Shown in pieces: positions 25,101-35,253 of a stretch of DNA of 64,000 bases. This DNA is from Cloeon dipterum (Eukaryota > Arthropoda > Insecta > Ephemeroptera > Baetidae): assembly GCF_949628265.1 (NCBI RefSeq), contig NC_088786.1, positions 41,189,681-41,253,680 of the forward strand, read 5' to 3'. Both the position numbers and the translations under genes were made by a program. Under the pieces are notes generated by a model, which worked only from the letters and a program-made list of their open reading frames with translations, did not search any database and was not told where the DNA came from. The stretch's first letter is position 1, and each line of letters opens with the position of its first letter.

Positions 25101-28100
25101 GCTCGCGCGACGCCACCAGCATCTGGGTGCGCGTCTCGATCAACTCGAGCAGGTCCTGCCACGCCTCGTTCAGCCCGTCCTTCCACTCGGCGATGGTCGC
25201 GCTGTCCGAGTGGCCGCACTCGATCAGGCTGTCCGCCATCTGGTTCACGCTGGACACTCTCTCCGAGCCGCACGCCTCTGTCTCGCGCGAGAACTCCTTG
25301 AAACGCTCCCACAACAGCTGGAAATATAAAAAGATAAATGTAAAATGGCTGTTTTTATCTAGGGAAAAAGGGCTTACAGTGACGTGGTCGTAGTCGGTGC
25401 CGAGTTCGTGGCTGCCGGCCACCACCTCTCTGTCGGCAATCCACTGTTCGAGGTCGTCGACCTCCCTGCTCAGCATGAACAGCTGCAGTGCCTCGTCCAG
25501 CTTGGCCCTCCTCTCGCCGGCCAGGTCCTTCAGACCGGCGTACAGCTTCTCCACCTGCGACTGCTTCAGGGCGATTTGATCACTGCAAAAAACAATGAGA
25601 TATTTTATATTTATAGGCAATTTCAAGGCTGAATGGTAAAATTTTTGGTGACCACGCCCCTTTTTATTTATCAATATTTTTTCCAGTATGCTGCAGTTTT
25701 AGAATTATTAGAAAAAATCAACAAATCTTTCCAACTCTCTCTCACCAAATATGGCCACGCCCACTCGGGACATGAAACCACGCCCACCTTTTTAAATGGG
25801 AATGAGAATTTGGAATCCATGATTTCTCATAAAAATTTTTACAAAATACAACTGTTTTTCAGCTGTGACTTCTGCCACGCCCACTTTTAAAATTTCATTG
25901 AGACAACGCCCACTTTAAGAATTCCGTGGAATCAAACTCCGTATTATTGATATATCACGGGAACAAAGTTAGCATTCTTGAGTTCAAGAAAACCACGCCC
26001 ACTTTTTAAATATTAAAAACACGCATACTCAAAGAATTTACCGGACACAACACCAATTTTACAAATTTCGTGGGAACAACACAGACTTTTGGAGAAAAAA
26101 ACTGAAAACCACGCCCCCTTCTATGCTTCCCCAGGAACATCGTCAACCTCTCAATTTCCTCAAAACCACGCCCACTTTCTGAAAAACGCGCTCAATTTTG
26201 AATTTCCCGGGAACAACGCCCACTTTTTAAAACTCCCTGTAAACCACGCCCACTTTTCGTTATTATCACTCATTTTAGGCCTGTACTTGCGGTCAATTTA
26301 AATTTCTAAACGATTTTGATGCCGAATTTATATCTAAATTTGATAGAAAAAATATTGAGACTGACCTGTCGTCGTGGTTGTCGAGTGTGAGCTGCCTGGC
26401 GGTCTCGCCGAGCTGCCTGATGGTGTCGGCGTAGTGCTCGACGGCCCTTTCGAGGGCCTCGTGCTTCTTCATGAGGTTCTGCGCGGAGATCTCGTCCTTG
26501 CCGCGGTCCTCGACCATCATGTAGAGCTCCTGCTCGCTCATCCAGGCCTCGGCCTCGCCGGCGTCGAACAGGTACTGCTGCACGCGCTCCGAGCGGAGGA
26601 GGCGGGTGCGGCGGGCCTCGAGGGCGTCCCTCAGCTCCTGCCAGTGCTGCAGCAGGTCGTCGATGAGGCGCGAGAACTCGCCGGCGTCGGCGTGGTCCTC
26701 GTCGATCAGCTTGCGGCCGTTGGAGCACACGAGCTGCACCCTCGGCTCGTGGTTGTCGATCTCGGTGCGCAGCGACTGGTTCTTCTTCTTCAGCATGTGC
26801 ACGTTGAAGAGGCTGGTGCCCAGCTCGGACGACGTCGCCTGCGGCATCTTCTCGGCGATCCACAGCCGCTCGTCCTCCACGTCCCGCCGGAACTGGAACG
26901 CCTCCTTCTTCTTCTCCAGCTGCACCTGCCGCTCCACCAGGGGCGCCTTGAGCCGCTCGAACCGGCTCTCGACGCTCGCCTTCTTCAGCTTCATCTCGTC
27001 CAGCTTGTCCTCGGGCACCGTCCGCTGGAGGTAGTCCGTCTGCTGCTCCAGCTCGGACACCTGTCTCGCCTTGACGGCCATCTGGGTCTCGATCATTTGC
27101 TGCTTCTGCATCAGAATGTTGACGGACGCGAGATCGGAGCCGGTGTCGTCCTGCTCGATCTGCTTCTCGAGGTCGTTCATCCACGAGTCGATGTCGTCGC
27201 ACGTCTGGTGGAGCAACACCTCTCGGTTGGCGTCGAACAGCCGCTCGCCCTTCTCCTTGGTGGCCGACTCGAGGTCCGAGAACTGGGCGCCCAGCTCCTG
27301 CGTCTTGGGCAGCACCAGCTCGGCCATCTCGGGCTTGTCGCGCATCAGCTGCTGGCCGGCCTCCTGCACGCGCAGCAGCCGCTCCTTGTTGGCCGCGATC
27401 TCCGCCTCGAACGCCTGGTGACGCGTCCACTTCGAGTGCACCGTCTTCGCGCTGCGGTAAGTCTCGTCCTGCGCAGTGATGTTCTTTTCTTGAACCTAAA
27501 ACCGAATTTTCAGTACAGAAAAATTAAAATATAATAAATCAACTGACCCATTCTCCAAGTTCTTCGCAGTCCTGCAGGAATTGTCTGAGGAGGAGCTGGT
27601 CGCGCAGCCTTTCCAGCTGGGCCAGCGCCTTCTGTCTGTTGGCGCCGCGTCTGTCGGCGATGTCCTCGGCCTTGGCCTGAATCTTGTCGGCCGCGGGGTG
27701 GCCCTCGTCGCACAGGCGCCCGGCGAACTGGCACACGGCGTTGATCTTCTCGTCGTTCGCCTCCACCGTCGTGATGAACGCCTCGTGACGCTTCATCATG
27801 TTCTCGGCCTGCTCCAAATTCACCTGAAAAAGAATTTATTGGAATAACTACGATGAAAATGGTCTGGGATGGCAAATTTTAAAATATAGACTGCAAATTT
27901 GAGCTCAGCAGGGTCGAAAACTCATGAAGGGACACCAGACACGATTTATTCCATTTAGACCCTGACGTGACCATGAAGGTGAAATCACGAAAAAAATCAA
28001 ATTTGGTGTCCTTTATTAGGATTTTGACCCTGAGGAGTTCAAATTTAATATTTAAATTGAACTATTAGACACAACTAATAAGAATTTTGAATTTTCGCAT

Positions 28101-31100
28101 AAATTTAGGCTCTTCAAAATTCCCAAAAATTTGAATTTCTAACTTACCGGAGTTTCAGCCTTGCTGAGGATGTGCTCCTGTTGGGAAAGGAGCACCTCGG
28201 CCTGCTTGGCGTCGCGCAGGAACATCTGCAGGTTGAGCGACTCGGACAAGTGCTTCTGCCTGTTCTCCCACATCTGGTGCAGCTCCTCCCATCCGTCCTT
28301 GAGCGCCTTCAGACGCTCGCGCAGGAACATGTACTGCGGGTCGTCCTGCGTCGAGGGCTCCTAAATGTGTAAAACAAATATTTATAATTTTTATTTCATT
28401 ATTATTAATTTGTCGTACCGCGGTGATGTTCTCTCCGTACTTCATCATGGTAGTATAGTCGTCGGTGTAGTTGTCGATCTCCTCGCGGATGCTCTGGTGC
28501 TGGCTGAGCAGCTTTTCGGCCTCGGCCAGCGAACTGGGGCTGTCCTCGGAGGCGATCTCCGTCTGAGACTTGGTCAGCCACGCCTGGAAGTGGTCCAGGT
28601 CGCGCAGGAAGCGGTGCAAGTCACCAGCGTCCTCCAGCTTGGCGTCACGCTCCTTCAGCATGTGCGTCAGCTGCTCCCAAACCTGTCTGATCTGCGTGAT
28701 GCGTTCCTGGACGAGCGGCGCCTCTTCAGGATGCTCCAGCTCGATGTGCTGGGCCTCGGCCTCCAGGGAGTTCAACTTGGCCTGAATGGCCGCCAGGTCA
28801 CGCTCCATGCCGGAGAGACGTCTCTGCAGGGTCATTATTCCGGTCAAATCCATCTCGAGGGCGTCGGTGCTCTGCAGAATGCGCTTCTTGTCCTCGATCC
28901 AGAGCAGCGTCTCGCGGCACTCGACGTGGAAGGTCTGCACGCCGTGCGCGGACGCCAGCTCCTCGCGCTTGGCGTCGGCGCGCTCGCGCAGCTCAGCCCA
29001 GCCGTGGTTCAGCTCGTTCTGCCGGGCCACGATGCGAGCGGAGTCTGGGTGCTCCACGTGCAGCAGCTGCCGCGCCAACTGGTTCACCACCGCTACGCGA
29101 GACGCGTTTGCGTTCATCTCCTTGTCAAAGCCGTCATATCTGGAGGAGAAATTATTTTCGTATTTAATAAAATCATAGGAAAAGAAAGAACAATAACAAG
29201 TGAAGCGAACGGGACATTACAAATGACTTTCAATTGGTTAAAGATTGAGTATTAATGGAACTTGATCTAGATAGTGAATATTAAAATTTTGACTGCAAAC
29301 TTGAACTCCGCAGGGTCGAAAACATATGAAAAGACACCCAACATGAATATTTTTATTTTGACCTTCAGGTACCAACCCTGACGTGGCCTTGAAGGTAATT
29401 AACACAAATTATCATGATTGGTGTCGTTTGAAACGTATTTGACCCTGTGGAACTGAAATTTCATGTCAGAAATATTTTAATGGACACCTCAATCGAGAAT
29501 TTGACCTTTTTCGTCAAAAAATGACCCTGATTGACCAAATTTTGATGTATAGATTGCCTTGTTTGCATTTCCAACTGGAAATTCAAACTCTACAGGGTCG
29601 GGAACCTAAAAAATGACACCAAACACGGTTATTTATGTTTTGACCTTCAGGGTCCAACCCTGCCGAGACCCTGAGTAACAAAAAATCGAGTTTGGTGTCT
29701 TTTTTCGACCCTGTCAAGTTCAAATTCGATGTCAGAATTTATATATTAAGCATCCAAATCCATAATTATCAATTCCTCCAATGAATTTTGACATTTCGTG
29801 GAATTTAAATACTTAAAAGAAATTTTAGTACCTGTGTCGCATGATTTCGACGTCTTCTACGTCCTTAGCAGGCACCATGGTGGCGAGCATGCGCTGCTTC
29901 TCGCCGAGCCACTGCTCGACGCCGTCCGCCTCGCTCAGCAGCTTGTAGAGCGACAGAGCGTCGAGGAGACGCTGCTTCCTCAGCTTGGCCAGCTCCAGCA
30001 GCTCGGCGTATCGCGAGTCGATGCTCGCGAGACGCTGCGTCACCACTTCGGACTGGCGATCCTGCTCTCCGAGGAGGGCGGCCTGCTGTTTCAGGGCGTC
30101 GACAGTGGCAGCGTAAGCCTTGAGCTCGTCGCTGACGTCTTTGTGCTTCTTGAGCAGCGACTGGACGTTGGCCTCGTCGCGCCCGACGTCCTCGCTGGAC
30201 ACGAGGCGCAGCGTGTCGAGCATCCAAATGTCCACATCATCGGCGTCGGCGAAGAACTGGTGGAAGTCGACGGCCTCCTCGAGGCGTCTGCGTCTGGCGG
30301 CCGCCGTTTGGACGAGGTGCTGCCACGCGGCGCCCAGTTCGTCGAGGCGCTCCTGCACGCGGTCGGCGCCGAAGTGGCCCTGGCGCACCAGCTCGTCGCC
30401 GGTCTGCACCACGCCCTGCAGCTGGTGCTCGTGGCTGTTCACCTCGTTCTCCAAGGCCTTGTGCTTGGACAGCAGCAGGTGGATCGTCGTTAGGTCGTGC
30501 CCGATGTCGCCCGTCGACACGATCTGCTCCTTTTCCTGAAAATCGATTCAATTAAATTTGGATTTTAATTAATTTTAACTCGGGACTGACCTTGATCCAG
30601 TTCTCCTCGTCAGCAGTGTCCCAGTAGAACTGCCACAGTTTGCGGCTCTCCTCGAGGCGGAGGCGGCGCTCGACCGCCAGCCGCACGAGCTCGGTGAAGG
30701 CGCTCTCAAGCTGCTGGACGCGTTCGACGACGGCCGAGGGGTCGCTGGGCCTGTATCCTGAGCCGGCATCGTCCTCCTGCTCGGCGGCGAAGCGCTGCGA
30801 GTGCTCCACGACGGCCTTGACGCGTTCGCCCAGCACGTTGACGTCGGCCTCGACCAGGGCGTGCTTCTGGAGGAGGTCCTCCACGCCCATCAGGTGCTTG
30901 CCGTAGTCGTCCGACAGCAGACGCACCTTCAGCTCCTCCATCGAGTCCAGGATGTACATCATCTCCTGGAAGTTCTGCTGCAGCTGCAGGGACATCTCGA
31001 GCCTGGCGCGTCTGGCGCGCAGCAGCTCGAGCAGGTAGTTCCAGAGGCGGAGGACGTTGTCCTTCCTGGCGTTGATCCTCTCGATATCGTGATAATTTTC

Positions 31101-34100
31101 AGCCTCGAGCTCCTGGCTGACGGCGACGACGGCCTGCACGCGTTCCTCGTACGCCAGAATGTCCGTCTCGATGGCCTCGTGCTTCTTGGCCGCGGCCTCG
31201 ACCGCTCCCAGGTCGAATCCGAAATTGTCCTGCGAGACGAGCCTCTGGTTCTCGCTGAGCCAGGTCTCGCGCATGCTGGCCTTGCGGTTGAAACGCGCCG
31301 CCAGCTGCTCCAGCTTCTCCTGCCGGATCAGCTCCTCGCGCAGCGCCAACTCGCGCTCGTGCTCCGCCTTCTCCAGACGCTCCCACGCCTTGTTGATGTC
31401 CGAGATCATCTTGCCCTCGCGAGGCGTGTACGGCTTTTGGTTGTTGGCACGCATCTTCGACTGCAGCGTGAACAGCAACACCTCCAAATTGCCCTTTTCC
31501 ACGAACCTGAAGCACGAAAAGAGGAGAAATTTAGGAAGTGGAATTTAATTTCAAGTCCTAAAATATCAAAAATTAATTGCTCGCGCTCCTTGGACACTGT
31601 ATAAAAGGCCAGATCTCAGGTAACGTAACCTGAGGAAGGACGTTGTCAGGCAAAGGTAAAATAATGCGCTCAAAATTACTAAAAAAACTGACTTTAGAGA
31701 GGATCTCAGGTCGCGTGGTACCCTGAAAAAGGTCGTTAGGGTACTGCAGGTCAAAGCCCTGTTCAAAACCTGTCCGATGAGGGGTCGTGGTCGAGGATCG
31801 GATGAACGGCCGAATTTTAACAAAAATAAAACCATTTATCGGCTGTTCCTCGCGCAGAGCCAACAAACCGTAAAAAATTAATTTTAATTTTTCTATGTGC
31901 GCGAAAAATTTGAAGATCAGTTTGCAGACCGGCAGCGGTATTTAGCATGCGATGGAGTCGGTTAAACTATTAAATTTTGCTACTTTTGGGAAAAATCGCG
32001 AATTTTCGGTTTCCCATGTTAACCTTATGGAGAAAATGCGAAAATCACGTTTTTCGAGGTTCAAAGTCTATTTACTTCTATGATTTTGATCGGATCGGCT
32101 CGTGTTTGGTCTTAAAATGATCCTAGATAAATTTCGCGTCGATTGAGGATTAAATTTTAATCGAAATCTTGCCTTGGACCGGAAATAGAGCCGGTAATCA
32201 AAGAACAATTCGTCCTGGTCCCGGCAAAATTGCGTAACTTTCAACAACCAAACGCGAATTTCCTTGTTGCAAGAAAAGGTCAACAATCAATTCGACAATG
32301 AAAATTTGGGTGTTTGTTGAGCGTTGCGCAATTTTTCCGGGACCAGGACGAATTCAACTTTTTTCGAAAATTTGGCAGAAAAAATTCTAAAAAATTCGGA
32401 AAATGGTCTGATTTCAGAAAACCGCACACGGTAGAACGCGCCTAACCAAGGGGCGTTGATTGGTGCCAAAATCGGCGACATCCGGCCCATAGGGCCCCGA
32501 AAACCACAATTGGCAAGTGTCACTAATCCTGTTTTTCGACTTTAAAAATTAATAACAGGCTCTTAACACTTCCCGTTACATTCTGCGTCGCTTGAGGAGC
32601 CACTTTTTCGAATTTAAGTCCTGGGCCGAAGATATTTAATGTCCAAATAAAACAAACAAACCCCAATCCGATTGTGTTGCAACGTTTCGAGTCCAAAACT
32701 AACAAACATGTTGTTTTTACTAAATGTGTACTCACTTGGGGGGCTTTTCGACTGTGCGGTAGGAGCTGAACTGGGCGAGCTGGGTCTGCACGCCAGTGAG
32801 CGAATTGGCGAAATTCCTGTCGCCGAGGCTGTCGATGGTGGCCTCGATCCACTTGAGCAGGTCCGAAGTGAGCGACTCGTACTCTGCGATCATCTTGTCG
32901 TTGTCCATGGCGATGCCGACCACCTTTCCGATTCGCTTGCCCTGCACGGTCTCCTGCTTCAGTTTGGAGAAGTAGTGGTAGTAGGTGACGACGTAGGTGA
33001 TGATCGACTTCTCGTCCGGCTGCTCGACGAACACGTCCTCCGCGTCCAGCAGCTTGGTCAGCCCCAACTTTTCCTCGGCCACGTTGAACGCGTTGTTCAG
33101 GTTGTGCATGGCGTTCGACTTGGACAGCTTGTCGAACTGGATCAGGTCCGGACGGTGCTTGTGGATCAGCGCGTTGAACGCCAAACCGTCGCGCCACGAC
33201 GTCGTGAAGTTGCGCACGTTCACGTTGTGGTAGCCGGCCGTCTTCATCTGACACCAAAGCAGCAGCGCGTCCTTGGCCGATTTTGTCTCTTTGTTGTCTG
33301 TCTCCTCGATTGTGATGTCTTGGATCTGCGGATGCGAAAATTTAATATATTAAAAAGGGAGGAATTGGAGAGAAGAACCAGTTTGAAGAGCGCCATGGTG
33401 AAAGACTTGTGTTTAAATGGAAAGACTAATTTGGAAAAATATTATTTGTTTCATATTAGTCGATGTTGATGTTTTTGTTTGACATTTAGTAAATAGGATT
33501 CTCTTTAAAATTAATGTTGTTTAAAATCTAGTAATTAACGGGAGATTATAGTAAAAAATGCTAACAGGGAATAAACAAACAACGTTTCGCATATTTAAAA
33601 ACAAGAATATTTAGAAAAAAATTTAAATTCTCATTGGGGGTGTTTGAAATCGTAATTCTGACATCAAATTTGGCTTCCGCAAAGTCGAAAACATAGTAAA
33701 CGACATCAAACTCGATTATATATGTGAACTTCCATCAGGGTCACGTCAGGGTCGGCCCTGAAGGTCAAAACATTAACCATCGAGTTTAGTGTCATTTTAT
33801 AGGTTTCCGACCCTGCAGAATTCGAATTTCAAGTCTTAAATGAAAACAGAGCATTCAAAACATCAAAATTTGGAAATATTATGTCATTCAGGGTCATTTT
33901 TAGTCGATAATTTTAATTTTCTTGGTTTAGGTGTCCTTAAAATCAATTCCTGACATCAAATTTGAGTTCCCCAGGGTCGAAAACGTATAAGACGACACCA
34001 AACTCGATGATTTGTGTTAATTACTTTCAAGGTCTCGCCAGGGTTGGACCCTGAAGGTCAAAACAGTAAAAATCGAGTTTGGTGTCAATTAATAGGTTTT

Positions 34101-35253
34101 TGACCATGAGGAGTTCAAATTTGATGTCAGTTTTGTGTTAATCCAATCCCTTAATAATAATTTACAAAATTTTCCTAAGTTATAGACTTCAGATAGTCCA
34201 GAAACACCATGGTTATTAAAATTTTGATATTTTAGACACCATACTCATTGATTTTTTTAATTTTGTCGTGTTTCGACTCTCAGGGTCACGTCAGGGTCTA
34301 ACCCTGAAGGTCGGAATTGACCTCACATGGTAAGCTAATTCGGAAATGGCAAAAAATCTGATTCTCTGACCTGGAACCTGAGGATGATGGTCCAGATGAG
34401 GCCGAGGTTGAGTCTTGGGTTGCCGTCGACGATGTCGTGCGAGCCCATGTTTTCAAGGTGGACGCGCTGTTCGCGGAGGAACTGCAGCGCCTTGTCCACG
34501 TTCTCCAGGCAGTGGATGCGCATCTTGCCCTTGGTCGGCCTCGGCTGCAAATTCGCGAATTAAAACCACAATCCATTTAAATACGAATTATTAAACAAAC
34601 TCACGAGGCGTTCGCCGGACAGAACTTCAAGCAGCTTGATCAGCATTTTTCCGTCGCGCATGTCCACGTAGAGGTCGCCGATGCGGCAATTGACGCGCAC
34701 CAGGTGCGAGTTGACCCATTTCTGGAACGTCTTCTTCTGTACGCTCTCTCGCTCGTCTGCCAAATTTTAAAGCAAATCGATTTATTTCTGCTGGGAAATT
34801 TCAATATGATGCTGAAATGCGTTTTTAAAGAGGGGAAATTTTGTTTGTGAATTTTTAATAATTATTCTTATAAATTAAAATACATAAAATAGGAAAAGGT
34901 CAAAGAAAGGACGAAAAATATTGACAAAAAATTAATAAAACGATCACAGAGCCTCAAATTTGCTTATATTTTATTTTTGAATTAATTTAAAATGAAATAC
35001 GGACAATTAAAAATTTTATTTAACTTTTTTAAAAATTTAAATTGACTTTAAAAAATTTAAAACAAAATTATTTTATGAAAATTTCGCTTTTTATATTTTA
35101 TTTTCCATTTTTAATTTTTTTACCGGCGAGGGCTTTGATTCTGGAGCGTTCGAAGAGTCTGGAGGACGAGTTTCCGCCGTCGTACTCAAAGTCATCGACG
35201 ATCTCCTGCTGCTGGCTGGGGTCCCAGCGGACCATGCTGATGTCGGTCGTCAT
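18697..35253 (-). CDS. beta-Spec: Beta-spectrin (whole coding region)
   Basis: Twenty-four coding exons joined in consistent phase give 7152 nt, 2383 residues plus stop, close to the usual size of conventional beta-spectrin. The order is an N-terminal tandem calponin-homology actin-binding domain, the series of triple-helical spectrin repeats, the C-terminal partial repeat that forms the tetramer with alpha-spectrin, a low-complexity linker, a PH domain, and a basic tail ending FFTLKKK. In the cell it crosslinks actin under the plasma membrane as an alpha/beta tetramer and binds phosphoinositides through the PH domain. No frameshift or internal stop was found. The ATG at 35253 begins [11 protein letters not shown], which fits insect beta-spectrins. 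Donors after exons 18 and 22 are both the unusual GTTCGT. Confidence 0.95.
19379..19497 (-). repeat. Partial duplicate of beta-spectrin exon 23 start and intron
   Basis: This block repeats about 116 bp of 19100-19215, covering the first two dozen bases of exon 23, its acceptor CTTCAG and the adjoining intron. It lies about 275 bp upstream in the transcript, within the same intron. The copied exon stub has no donor, so it should be a decoy rather than a working exon. Confidence 0.8.
20358..20531. repeat. 21 bp minisatellite in a beta-spectrin intron
   Basis: About eight tandem units of CAGCTGAAACCCTGTTCCAA with variants (CAAGCTG, CCCGGTT, and an inserted CTTTAAC). The central four units are nearly identical, which indicates recent expansion. 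Confidence 0.9.
22276..22281 (-). terminator. Poly(A) signal after the intronic open exon
   Basis: AATAAA on the minus strand, 41 bases downstream of the TAG at 22322. It lies well inside the beta-spectrin gene, so its use would make a shortened transcript. Confidence 0.55.
22322..22915 (-). CDS. Intronic open exon: PH-less beta-spectrin C-terminus or nested gene
   Basis: Inside the intron between exons 17 and 18 an acceptor (CCAATTTTAG) opens a phase-0 frame of 197 residues ending in TAG. The end of exon 17 is also phase 0, so splicing 17 to here keeps frame and would yield a beta-spectrin that stops soon after the tetramerisation site and lacks the PH domain. Short C-termini arising at the same point are known for vertebrate beta-spectrins. 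Alternatively the ATG at 22903 starts an independent 193-residue protein. It contains [29 protein letters not shown] and a Ser-rich stretch before [13 protein letters not shown], with no family I recognise. GC-rich third positions and a poly(A) signal 41 bases after the stop support real coding. Confidence 0.65.
   Translation of the reverse strand, partial: LESGMTSSFEGCSPAPFLLETLSWSAPPAPSSPRRPSSGSSRRPSSGKLVRGWTLEELVRWMVVGKPKMASRSSKRSFSSTGHALDGKPRPPLQKQDSFLWRLMNENGSVTDEDDDVFVAPPDTPMSEINLNGEKEQVFSISSESMLTNNSVSSLSSLAASVQTLADENQLASNRRSFNALMGPQADQLYCNPDSPD
23248..23313. promoter_or_regulatory. Inverted CCAAT / RFX X-box / CRE / CCAAT cluster
   Basis: In 66 bases there are an inverted CCAAT box (23248-23252), a perfect RFX X-box GTTGCC-T-AGCAAC (23267-23279), an ATF/CREB site TGACGTAA (23291-23298), the palindrome GACGTC (23301-23306) and a CCAAT box (23309-23313). 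Such dense, ordered spacing is typical of a promoter. It lies about 330 bp upstream, on the minus strand, of the intronic open exon. RFX sites are characteristic of ciliary genes in animals; whether this site is used is unknown. Confidence 0.6.
23719..31506 (-). CDS. beta-Spec: Beta-spectrin exons 5-17: spectrin repeats and tetramerisation site
   Basis: Exons are 31506-30591, 30535-29832, 29139-28419, 28360-28148, 27823-27548, 27495-26366, 25582-25378, 25317-25006, 24672-24365, 24311-24173, 24115-24031, 23977-23886 and 23823-23719. The reading is a continuous series of about 106-residue three-helix repeats with the conserved tryptophan of helix A (for example [35 protein letters not shown]). 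Exon 17 encodes [19 protein letters not shown], the beta-side partial repeat that pairs with alpha-spectrin. Confidence 0.94.
25655..26262. repeat. Irregular CCACGCCCACTTTTTAAA repeats in a beta-spectrin intron
   Basis: About ten copies of a CCACGCCCACTTTT-like unit separated by 20-80 bases of AT-rich sequence, all in one orientation. A closely similar but tighter array occurs at 54770-55200. The sequence contains the GC/CACCC box recognised by Sp/KLF zinc-finger proteins, so it could be regulatory or simply a dispersed repeat. Confidence 0.8.
27889..28053. repeat. Palindromic 170 bp element, copy 1
   Basis: Lies in a beta-spectrin intron. The arms GCAAATTTGAGCTC...GGGTCGAAAAC and GACCCTGAGGAGTTCAAATTT are inverted repeats. 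The core CCCTGACGTGACCATGAAGG is degenerate. Confidence 0.75.
29291..29470. repeat. Palindromic 170 bp element, copy 2
   Basis: Beta-spectrin intron. The arms are more diverged; the core ACCTTCAGG...AACCCTGACGTGG is present and the right end reads TTTCATGTCAG. Confidence 0.7.
29572..29738. repeat. Palindromic 170 bp element, copy 3
   Basis: Same intron as the preceding copy. Contains ACACCAAACACGG and, in mirror, ATCGAGTTTGGTGTC, followed by GACCCTGTCAAGTTCAAATT and GATGTCAG. Confidence 0.75.
31507..32735. other. Beta-spectrin intron 4 with dispersed repeats
   Basis: No exon was found. Near 31610 and 31694 are two copies of the TCAGGT...ACCTGAGGAAGG-type repeat also seen at 2-3.5 kb and 12.9 kb. 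From about 31900 to 32620 the intron carries a longer repeat that resembles 51780-52440, ending in a GGCCCATAGGGCCCC block. Confidence 0.6.
32736..35253 (-). CDS. beta-Spec: Beta-spectrin exons 1-4: actin-binding domain
   Basis: Exons are 35253-35124, 34756-34605, 34544-34371 and 33325-32736. Exon 2 opens the first calponin-homology domain ([13 protein letters not shown], then [20 protein letters not shown]). Exon 3 completes it ([17 protein letters not shown]). Exon 4 holds the second domain ([43 protein letters not shown]) and the helix leading into repeat 1. These motifs are diagnostic of the spectrin/alpha-actinin actin-binding module. Introns 3 and 4 are long (about 1.0 and 1.2 kb) and filled with repeats. 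Confidence 0.95.
33660..34320. repeat. Palindromic 170 bp elements, copies 4, 5 and a partial sixth
   Basis: In beta-spectrin intron 3, copy 4 spans about 33660-33837, copy 5 about 33951-34130, and a piece with only the core lies at 34230-34320. Copy 5 is the cleanest: TGACATCAAATTTGAGTTCC at the left is mirrored by GAGTTCAAATTTGATGTCAG at the right, with CACCAAACTCGAT mirrored by ATCGAGTTTGGTG inside. Confidence 0.88.
34757..35123. other. Beta-spectrin intron 1, AT-rich
   Basis: Very AT-rich intron between coding exons 1 and 2; I see no gene or repeat in it. Confidence 0.6.

Noticed and set aside
26374..27534. Plus-strand frame of 386 codons, Leu/Val-rich
   Set aside because: It is the antisense of beta-spectrin exon 10; GC-rich codon bias in coiled-coil exons leaves the opposite strand open. 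No splice or family evidence.
28365..31604. Several plus-strand frames of 130-300 codons
   Set aside because: All are antisense shadows of the spectrin-repeat exons and share their low-complexity Leu/Val composition.
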